Assembly: GCF_900091595.1 (NCBI RefSeq)
Contig: NZ_FMCW01000026.1
Coordinates: 1 to 64,000, forward strand
DNA: 64,000 nucleotides
Direction of reading: 5' to 3'
DNA from: Micromonospora haikouensis
GTDB taxonomy: Bacteria; Actinomycetota; Actinomycetes; Mycobacteriales; Micromonosporaceae
The notes under the pieces were generated by a model. The model saw only the letters and a program-made list of their open reading frames with translations. It was not told the origin of the DNA and did not search any database. This document shows positions 27,447-35,800 of the stretch, in pieces. A program made the translations under genes and the position numbers. The stretch's first letter is position 1; every line of letters starts with the position of its first letter.

Positions 27447-30400
27447 GTGACCATCTCCGCCCGGCCCGCCGGACCGGTGCGCCGGGCCGGCGCACCCCGC
27501 GTCCCCGACGTCCCGCTCACCGGCGCCTGCCTGCACCGCCTGGTCGAAGCCCAGGTGGAGCGGACGCCCGACGCCGAGGCGGTGCGCGCCGGCGACCGGG
27601 CGCTGACGTACCGGCAACTCGACGAGGCGGCCAACCGGCTCGCCCGGGTCCTGCTGGCGCACGGCGTCACCGGCCAGGACCGGGTCGGCGTCTGCCTGCC
27701 CCGCGACGTCGACCTGGTGGTCGCCCTGCTGGCGGTGCTCAAGGCCGGCGCGGCGTACGTGCCCCTCGACCCGGCGTACCCACCGGCGCGGGTGGCGTTC
27801 ATGACCGAGGACTCCGGCGCCCGGCTGGTGCTCACCCGCACCGGCCTGGCCGACCGCTTCGGCCGCGCCGCGTTGCCCCTGGACACCCTCGACGTGGCCG
27901 CGGCACCCGCCGACCGGCCCGACACCGACGCCGATCCCTCCAGCCTCGCCTATGTCATCTACACCTCCGGTTCCACCGGCCGGCCGAAGGGCGTGGCCAT
28001 CGAGCACCGCTCCGCCTCGGTGCTGATGGGCTGGACCCGGTCCGCCTTCTGCGCGCAGGAGCTGGGCGGCGTGCTGGCCGCCACCAGCGTCTGCTTCGAC
28101 CTGTCGGTGTTCGAGATCTTCGGCCCGCTGTGCTGGGGCGGGCGGGTGCTGCTGGTCGACAACGTCCTCGCCCTCGCCGGTCCCGACGCCGCCGCGCTGC
28201 CGGTCACGCTGGTCAACACCGTCCCCTCGGCGATGAGCGAGCTGCTCGCCGCCGACGCCCTGCCGGCCGGCGTACGCACCGTGTGCCTGGCCGGCGAACC
28301 GCTGACCGTGGCCCTCGCCGCCCGCGTCCTGGCCCGCCCCGGGGTGCGCCGGCTGCTCAACCTCTACGGCCCGTCCGAGGACACCACCTACTCGACCTGG
28401 GCGGAGATCACCGCCGACGGGGGCGTACCGCCGATCGGCCGGCCGCTGCCGCACACCCGGGCGTACGTGCTGGCCACCGACGGCATGCCGGTGCCGCCCG
28501 GCACCCCGGGGGAGCTGTACCTGGCGGGCGCGGGCCTGGCCCGGGGCTACCTCGACCGGCCGGAGGAGACCGCCGCCCGGTTCCTGCGCGACCCGTTCCG
28601 CCCCGGCGAGCGGATGTACCGCACCGGGGACCGGGTCCGGCTGCGCCCCGACGGTCAACTGGAGTTCCTGGGCCGCCTCGACGACCAGGTGAAGCTGCGC
28701 GGCCACCGCATCGAGCTGGGCGAGGTCGCGGCGGCCCTGGCCGACCTGCCCGGCGTGCGGGAGGCCGCCGCCGCCGTGCGTACCGGGCCCAGCGGCGACC
28801 CGCTCCTGGTCGGCTACCTGGTCGGCGCGCGCCGCGACGACGTGCCGGCCCGGCTGCGCGAGCGGCTGCCCGCCCCGCTGGTGCCGGCGACGGTGGTGTG
28901 GCTGGACCGGATGCCGACCACCCCGAGCGGCAAGGTGGACCGGGCGGCCCTGCCGGACCCCGAGTGGGAGGCGGCCGACGCGCCGCACCCGACCGCCGTC
29001 GCCGACGCGACTTACGCCGCCGGTGCCGCACCTGCCGCCGATGCGTTCGACCCCGCCGACGCCGGGCTCGCCCGGGAGGTCGCCGCCGTCTGGCGGGACG
29101 TGCTCGGCGTGCCGGTTGCCGGGCCGCAGGCCGACTTCTTCGACCTCGGCGGCGACTCCCTGCTCGCCCTGCGCTGCGCGGCCCGGCTCGCGGCGGCCAC
29201 CGGCGTGCCCGTGCCGCCGGCGGCGCTGTTCGACCATCCCACCGTGGCCACCCTCGCCGCCCACCTGCGGGCCGCCGCGGTCGCCGCCCCACCGGCCCCG
29301 CCCGCCGCCACCCCGCCCGCCACCAGCGCCTCCCGCACCGCCCCGCCCGCCACCGGCCCCTCCCGCGCCGACGCCGCCCCGCCCGCCGTCGCCGACGGGG
29401 CCGCGCCGCTGTCGGCGGCGCAGCGCCGGCTGTGGTTCCTGCACCAGCTCGACCCGACCGACACCTCCTACCTGGTGTCCTACGTGGTCGAGCTGGACGG
29501 TGCCGTGGACCGGGCGGCGCTGGCCCGGGCGCTGCGCCGGGTCGTCGCCCGGCACCCCGCGCTGCGCACCGTGTTTCCCAGCTCCGACGCCGGCCCGGTC
29601 CAGCGGGTGCACGACGACCCGCAGGTCGAGCTGGTCCTGGAGCGGCCCGTGCCGGGGAGGCCGCTGGCGGAGCGGGTCGCCCGGGTGGCCGCCGCGAGTG
29701 CCCGGACCCCGATGGACCTGGCCGCCGGGCCGCTGCTGCGCGCGCACCTCGTCGCCGACGACCGCCGGCGCTACGCGCTGCTGCTGGTGGCCCACCACAT
29801 CGTCTGCGACGACTGGTCGTTCAGCGTGCTCGTGCGCGACCTCGGCCGCTGCTACGACAGCGAACGGGAGGCCGCCGTGCGGGTCACCCGGCCCCGCCCG
29901 CCGTGGCCGGCGCGGCCCGTGCCGGGGCCGGCGGCGTTCGCGCTGGCCCAGCGGGAGTGGCTGGCCGGCCCCGCCGGCCGCCGCGCCCTGGACGAGGTGG
30001 TCGCCGGGCTGCGTGACGCGCCCACCCTGCTCGACCTGGCCGCGCCCGCCCCCGCATCGCCTCCGCCCGGTCCCGCCGGCTCGCCCGCGCGTGCCCCGCG
30101 CGCCGCCGACCGCCCGCGGGGGGCCAGCCTGCGGGCGACCGTGGACGCCGCCGACGCCGAGGCCGTGCGGCGGCTCGCCCGCGCCCACCGGGCCAGCCTC
30201 TACATGGTCGGGCTGGCCGCGTTCGCCGCCCTGCTCGGCGCCCGTACGGGGCGCACCGACCTGCTCGTCGGCACCGCGTTCGCCGGGCGCACCAGCGTCG
30301 CGGCCGAGGAGAGCGTCGGCTGCTTCGTCAACACGATGCCGCTGCGGCTGCGCCCCGCGCCGCGGCGCGGCTTCGCCGACCTGCTCGCCGAGGCCCGCGC

Positions 30401-30794
30401 CGCCGCGCTGTTCGCCGGCGAACGGCAGGGCGTGCCGTTCGACGCGGTGGTGGAGCGGCTGCGTCCGGCCCGCCACCCGCACCGCAACCCGGTGGTGCAG
30501 GTCGCCTTCGGCGTGCAGAACGCCCCGGCGGCCACCTGGCGGGGGGCCCAGGGGCTGGACCTCGCGGGGGTGGAACTCGCGCCGGACGCCGCCCGGCTCG
30601 ACCTCACCTGCTGGCTCGACGAGCGCCGGGGTGGCCTGGAGGCGCTCTGGACCTACCGCACCGACCTGTTCGACGGTCCACGCGCGCAGGCGTGGCACCA
30701 CGACTTCGTCGGGGTCCTCCGCCGGGCGGCGGCCGACCCCGCGCGCAGCCTCGCCGAGTGTGTCGACGATTCCTGGGGGACGAGAGATGACTGA
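27447..30794 (+). CDS. NRPS protein 1: A(Ala)-PCP-C
   Basis: A 1115-residue synthetase starting directly with an adenylation domain, so probably the initiating module. A3 is YTSGSTGRPKG (about residue 172) and A10 is PSGKVDRAAL (about 494). The specificity residues read D-L-F-N-C-A-L-T-Y, one change from DLFNNALTYK, which I recall for alanine. A PCP (FFDLGGDSLLAL, about 568-579) and an Ala/Pro-rich linker precede a C domain (about 655-1100). Its motif is HHIVCDD: both His residues are kept, but Asp replaces the usual Gly after the catalytic Asp position. The weak ribosome-binding site before GTG 27447 makes the start slightly uncertain. The stop lies 8 bases inside the next gene. Confidence 0.9.
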   Translation: MTISARPAGPVRRAGAPRVPDVPLTGACLHRLVEAQVERTPDAEAVRAGDRALTYRQLDEAANRLARVLLAHGVTGQDRVGVCLPRDVDLVVALLAVLKAGAAYVPLDPAYPPARVAFMTEDSGARLVLTRTGLADRFGRAALPLDTLDVAAAPADRPDTDADPSSLAYVIYTSGSTGRPKGVAIEHRSASVLMGWTRSAFCAQELGGVLAATSVCFDLSVFEIFGPLCWGGRVLLVDNVLALAGPDAAALPVTLVNTVPSAMSELLAADALPAGVRTVCLAGEPLTVALAARVLARPGVRRLLNLYGPSEDTTYSTWAEITADGGVPPIGRPLPHTRAYVLATDGMPVPPGTPGELYLAGAGLARGYLDRPEETAARFLRDPFRPGERMYRTGDRVRLRPDGQLEFLGRLDDQVKLRGHRIELGEVAAALADLPGVREAAAAVRTGPSGDPLLVGYLVGARRDDVPARLRERLPAPLVPATVVWLDRMPTTPSGKVDRAALPDPEWEAADAPHPTAVADATYAAGAAPAADAFDPADAGLAREVAAVWRDVLGVPVAGPQADFFDLGGDSLLALRCAARLAAATGVPVPPAALFDHPTVATLAAHLRAAAVAAPPAPPAATPPATSASRTAPPATGPSRADAAPPAVADGAAPLSAAQRRLWFLHQLDPTDTSYLVSYVVELDGAVDRAALARALRRVVARHPALRTVFPSSDAGPVQRVHDDPQVELVLERPVPGRPLAERVARVAAASARTPMDLAAGPLLRAHLVADDRRRYALLLVAHHIVCDDWSFSVLVRDLGRCYDSEREAAVRVTRPRPPWPARPVPGPAAFALAQREWLAGPAGRRALDEVVAGLRDAPTLLDLAAPAPASPPPGPAGSPARAPRAADRPRGASLRATVDAADAEAVRRLARAHRASLYMVGLAAFAALLGARTGRTDLLVGTAFAGRTSVAAEESVGCFVNTMPLRLRPAPRRGFADLLAEARAAALFAGERQGVPFDAVVERLRPARHPHRNPVVQVAFGVQNAPAATWRGAQGLDLAGVELAPDAARLDLTCWLDERRGGLEALWTYRTDLFDGPRAQAWHHDFVGVLRRAAADPARSLAECVDDSWGTRDD

Positions 30795-31836
30795 GCAGAG
30801 CCGGGTGGCGCCGGCCATCGGACGCCGCCGACGGGACCGCTCCCTGGTCGACGTACGCCCCGACTGGCCGGGCGGTCCGCTGCCCGCCCTGGTCGAGGCC
30901 ACCGTGCCCGACCTGGACCTGGCGGCCTGGCTGGCCGGCAACCGGGACACCGTCGACGAGCTGGCCCGCCGGCACGCCGCCGTGCTGCTGCGGGGCTTCG
31001 CCGTGGCCGGTCCCGCCGACTTCCGGGCCGCGATGGCCGCCCTCTCCGACGACGTGCTCAGCTACGGCGAGCGGTCCTCGCCGCGCAGCGAGGTCACCGA
31101 GGGCGTCTACACCTCCACCGAACACCCCGCCGACCAGCCGATCGTGCTGCACAACGAGCAGTCGTACACGCTGAACTGGCCACTGCGGATCGTGTTCTTC
31201 TGCGAGACCGAGCCCGCCGCGGGCGGGCGGACGCCGCTGGCCGACAGCCGGCGGGTGCTGGCCCGGCTGCGCCCCGAGACCGTCGCCGGGTTCGAGCGCC
31301 GCGGCGGCGTGTGCTACCAGCGCAACTACCTGCCCGGGATCAGCCTGTCCTGGCAGACGGCGTTCCAGACCGACAGCCGCGCCGAGGTCGAGGCATACTG
31401 CGCCCGCGCCCGCATCGAGGCGCAGTGGGTGGGCGAGGAGCAGCTGCGCACCCGGCAGGTCCGGCCCGCCGTGCGCGAGCACCCGGTGACGGGGGAGCGC
31501 ACCTGGTTCAACCACGCGCTGTTCTTCCACGTCACCTCCCTGCCCGACGAGGTCAGCGCGGGGCTGCGCCGGGCACTGGCCGAGGAGGACCTGCCCTACC
31601 AGACCGCGTACGGCGACGGCACGCCCATCGGCGCGGACGTGCTCGCCGAGCTGCGGGCCGCGTACGCGGCGGAGACCCGGTCGTTCCCGTGGCGGCGCGG
31701 CGACGTGCTGCTGGTGGAGAACATGCTGGCCGCGCACGCCCGGGAGCCGTTCACCCCGCCCCGGCGCATCCTCACCGCCATGTCCGACCCGGTCAGCGCG
31801 CCCGAGCTGGCGGCGACCGCCGGGGGCCGGTCGTGA
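30787..31836 (+). CDS. SyrP-like Fe(II)/2-oxoglutarate oxygenase 1
   Basis: A 349-residue TauD/TfdA-superfamily protein of the SyrP type, which hydroxylates beta-carbons of carrier-bound amino acids in NRPS pathways. The iron ligands appear as HNE in VLHNEQSYTLNW and a distal His in AAHAREPF, with the 2-oxoglutarate-binding Arg in PPRRILTAM. Family members act on Asp, Thr or similar residues; here a Glu- or Thr-loaded carrier is possible. Its ATG overlaps the NRPS 1 stop by 8 bases and its stop overlaps the second oxygenase by 4, so both are made together. Confidence 0.88.
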   Translation: MTEQSRVAPAIGRRRRDRSLVDVRPDWPGGPLPALVEATVPDLDLAAWLAGNRDTVDELARRHAAVLLRGFAVAGPADFRAAMAALSDDVLSYGERSSPRSEVTEGVYTSTEHPADQPIVLHNEQSYTLNWPLRIVFFCETEPAAGGRTPLADSRRVLARLRPETVAGFERRGGVCYQRNYLPGISLSWQTAFQTDSRAEVEAYCARARIEAQWVGEEQLRTRQVRPAVREHPVTGERTWFNHALFFHVTSLPDEVSAGLRRALAEEDLPYQTAYGDGTPIGADVLAELRAAYAAETRSFPWRRGDVLLVENMLAAHAREPFTPPRRILTAMSDPVSAPELAATAGGRS

Positions 31837-32849
31837 GCGGGCCGGGGCCGCGTCGGCGCGGGGCCGCGCCGGCCGCCGCGCCGGTCACCCGCCGGGTGCT
31901 GGTCGACGACTCCTTCGTGCTGCTGGTCGAGGCCGCGGTGGCCGACCTCGACCTCGCCGGCTGGCTCGCCGGCCGCCGCGACGAGCTGCTGCGCGACCTG
32001 GACGCCCACGGCGCGGTGCTGTTCCGCGGCTTCGAGGTGGCCACCGCCGACGACTTCAGCCGGGCGGCCCGCGCGGTCACCCCGGACCTGCTCGGCTACC
32101 TGGAGCGGGCCGCGCCGCGCACCGAGGTCGCCGACCGGGTGTTCACCTCCACCGAGTTCAACGCCGAGCAGTGGATCCCGCTGCACCACGAGATGTCGTA
32201 CTCGCACAACTGGCCGACCCACCTCTACTTCTGGTGCGCCCAGCCGGCCACCGGCAGCGGCGGGGCCACCCCGCTGGCCAGCGAGCGGGTGGTGACCCCC
32301 CGGATCCCGGCGCAGGCGCGCGAGCGGTTCACCCGCGACGGGGTGTGCTACGTGCGCAACTACGGCCCGCACCTGGACCTGCCGTGGCAGGAGGCGTTCC
32401 AGACGACCGACCGGGCGGAGGTGGAGGCCTACTGCGCGGCGTCGGCGACCGAGTTCACCTGGCTCGGCGGAGACGGGCTGCGCACCCGGGCCCGGCGGCA
32501 GGCCGTGGCCACCCACCCGCGCACCGGCGAGACGTTCTGGTTCAACCACGCCCACCTGTTCCACAGCTCCAACATGCCGGCCGAGGTGTCCGCCGCGCTG
32601 CTGCGCGAGTACGGCCCCGAGGGGCTGCCGCGCAACGCGTACCACGGCGACGGCAGCCCGATCGACGACGAGGTGGTCGCCGGCATCCGGGACCTCTACC
32701 GGGAGCACGCCGTGTCGGTGCCGTGGCAGCGCGGCGACGTGCTGGTGGTGGACAACTTCCTCGCCACCCACGGGCGGGAGCCCTTCTCCGGCGACCGGCA
32801 GATCCTCGTCGCCATGTCCGACCTCTACGTCAACCGGAGCGTGGTGTGA
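31833..32849 (+). CDS. SyrP-like Fe(II)/2-oxoglutarate oxygenase 2
   Basis: The 338-residue paralogue of the preceding protein, with similar layout throughout (GVCYVRNYGPHLDLPWQEAF against GVCYQRNYLPGISLSWQTAF). Iron ligands are HHE in LHHEMSYSHNW and His in LATHGREPF. It has a longer Ala/Arg-rich N-terminus and a more divergent C-terminus. Two adjacent enzymes suggest either two hydroxylated residues or different roles such as hydroxylation and desaturation. Start GTG overlaps the upstream stop; its stop overlaps NRPS 2. Confidence 0.88.
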   Translation: MSGPGPRRRGAAPAAAPVTRRVLVDDSFVLLVEAAVADLDLAGWLAGRRDELLRDLDAHGAVLFRGFEVATADDFSRAARAVTPDLLGYLERAAPRTEVADRVFTSTEFNAEQWIPLHHEMSYSHNWPTHLYFWCAQPATGSGGATPLASERVVTPRIPAQARERFTRDGVCYVRNYGPHLDLPWQEAFQTTDRAEVEAYCAASATEFTWLGGDGLRTRARRQAVATHPRTGETFWFNHAHLFHSSNMPAEVSAALLREYGPEGLPRNAYHGDGSPIDDEVVAGIRDLYREHAVSVPWQRGDVLVVDNFLATHGREPFSGDRQILVAMSDLYVNRSVV

Positions 32850-35800
32850 ACGGCTACCGACTCTCCCCGGTCCAGCGGCTCGCCTACACCGGGGCGCGGG
32901 AACTCGTGCGGGCCCGGGTCCGGCTCGACCGTCCGCTGGACGCCGCCCGCCTCCAGGCCGCCGTCGACGCGGTGGTCGCCCGGCACGAGGCGCTGCGGCT
33001 GACCCTGGTGCACCACCCCGGCCTGCGGGTGCCGCTGCAGGACGTCGACGACGCCCGCTCGGTGACCGTCGGCGCGGCCGGCAAGCTGTCCGTGACCCTC
33101 ACCGACGACGCCCTGGAGCTGGCCGCCGCCCCGCTGATCGCCGACCCGGCGAGCCTGCGGCTGGTGCTGGCCGACCTGGCGACCGCGTACGCCGGCGGGT
33201 CCCTCGCCGACGACCCGGACGCCCTGCAGTTCCTCGACGTCTCGGAGTGGCAGTTCGACGAGCGGCAGCAGGCGGGCCTGCCGGCGGCCCCCGACGTCCC
33301 GGCCGCCCGGCTGGTCACCCCGCACGGCGACGATGCGGCCGAGGAGTCGGTGGCCGAGGTGCCGCTGGGCCCGCTGACCGCCGCCGCCGACGCGGCCGGG
33401 GTGACGGTGCCCAGCCTGCTGCTGGCCGCCTGGGCGCTGACCCTGTCCCGCCGGGCCGAGCCGCCCGCCGGGGCCGACGACGCCGAGCTGGTGCTGGCCC
33501 GCTGGAGCGACGGCCGGCACGCCGACGGCACCGCCGCCGTGGTCGGGCCGCTGGGCGGCTACGCGCCGCTGCGGCTGCGCCTGCCGCTGCCGGCCGCGCC
33601 GAAACAGCTCCTCGACGAGGTACGCGGCGCGGAGCGCCCCACCGAGGAGACGTTCCACCTGCTGGAGCCGGTGGGCGTCGACTCCGCGGCGGTGGCCGGC
33701 TTCGCCGCCGTGCCGGCCGTCGCCCCGGCGACCCTGGCCGCCCTCGGGGCCACCGACGTGCGGGTGAGCGCCCCGCCGCCGGTGGGCGGGCCGCACCTGA
33801 GCGCCGTGCTCGACGCGGGCACGGCGACCCTGCGGGTCACCGGCGGGCGGCAGCTGCGCGAGGGGCTGCTCGCCGTGCTCGGCACCCTGCCCGCCGCGCT
33901 GACCGACGGGGCCCCGCTGGCCCTGCTCGGCGCGGCGGAGACGCGCTGGCTGGTCGAGGCCGCCGGGCCGGCGTCCGACGCGCCGACGCGTACCCTCGCC
34001 GAACTGCTCCACGGCGGGCTGGCCGCCGCCGACCCGGGCGCCGAGGCGGTCGTCGCGGCCGACGGGACGTACACCTTCGGCGAGCTGTGCCGGCTCGCCG
34101 ACGGGGTGGCCGCCGGCCTGGTCGAGCGCGGCCTGCACGGCGGCCGGCGGGTCGGGGTGCTGGCCGCCCGCTCCCGGGACACGGTGGTGGCGTTCCTCGG
34201 CGTGCTGCGCGCCGGCGCGGTGTTCGTGCCGCTGGACCCGGCCGCGCCCCCGCGTCGCCTCGCCGAGCTGGCCCGCGCGGTCGACGCCGGCCTGGTCCTC
34301 GGGGACCGGCCCGTGGCGGGCGTGCCGCACGCGGGCGTCGCCGAGCTGGCCGCCACCGCCGCCACCGCCGCGCTGCCCGAGACGCGGCCGACCGACCCGG
34401 CGTACGTGATCTTCACCTCGGGGTCCACCGGCACGCCGCGCCCGGTGCTGGTCTCGCACGGCAGCGCCGCGCACCTGGCGCACGCCCTGGAGCGCGTCGT
34501 CTATTCGAACGCCCCGGCCGGGGCGCGGGTGGCGGTCAACGCCCCGCTGACCTTCGACGCCTCCGTCAAGCAGCTCGTCCAGCTCGGGCACGGCCGCAGC
34601 CTCTACCTGGTGCCGGAGGAGGCCCGCCGCGACGGCGTCGAGCTGGCCGGCCTGCTCGCCGCGCACCGCGTCGACGTGCTGGACCTGACCCCGTCGCAGC
34701 TGCGCATCCTGCTCGCCGCCGACGGGGTGGCCGCCGGCCGGACCGCGCTGCCGGGGGTGCTGCTGCTCGGCGGCGAGCCGGTGCCGGCGGACCTGTGGGA
34801 CGCCGTGGCGGCCCTGCCCGGGGTGCGCGCGGTCAACCTGTACGGCCCGACCGAGGCCACCGTGGACGCCACCAGCGCCGAGATCACCCCCGGTGACCCG
34901 CCGACGATCGGCCGGCCGCTGCCGGGGACGGGGGCGTGGGTGCTCGACGGCCAGCTCCGCCCGGTGCCGCCCGGGGTGGCCGGGGAGCTGTGCCTGACCG
35001 GCCCCCAGCTCGCCGACGGCTACCTCGGCGACCCGGAGGCCACCGCCCGCCGGTTCGTGCCCGCGGCGCTGCCGTCGGGCCGCGTCGAGCGGGTGTACCG
35101 CACCGGCGACCGGGTGCGCTTCGACGCGCGGGGGCGGCTGACCTACCTGGGCCGGCTCGACGACCAGGTCAAGGTCAACGGCTTCCGGATCGAGCCGGGG
35201 GAGGTCGCCGCGGTCCTGCGCGAGCACCCCGGGGTGGCCGACGCGGCGGTGGTGGCCCGCGACGACGACGGGCACGGCGCGCGGCTCGTCGCGTACGTGA
35301 CGCCCGCCGGGGGCCCGCCGGCGGTCGACGTGGACCGGATCGTGGGCATCAACCCCCACGAGACCCGCTACCTGTACGACGAGATCTTCCGCCAGCAGGT
35401 CTACCTGCGTGACGGGGTGGTGCTGCGGGCCGGGGCGACGGTGTTCGACGTCGGCGCGAACATCGGCATGTTCTCGCTGTTCGTGCACGCCGTGTGCCCG
35501 GACGCCACGATCCACGCGTTCGAGCCGGTGCCGTCGGTGGTCGAGGCGTTGCGCCGCAACGTGGCCACCTTCGGGGTGCCCGCCACCGTGCACCCGCACG
35601 GGCTCGCGGCGGCACCCGGCGAGGTGGATTTCACCTACTATCCCGGCTACGCCATGATGTCCGGCCACGCCGAGTACGCCGACCCGGCCGCCGAACAGGC
35701 CGTCATCCGCCGCTTCCTGACCAACGAGCGGGACCGGGGCGAGGCCGACCGGGACGCCCTGCTCGACCGGGTCGACGAGCTGCTGACGGAGCGCTTCGCG

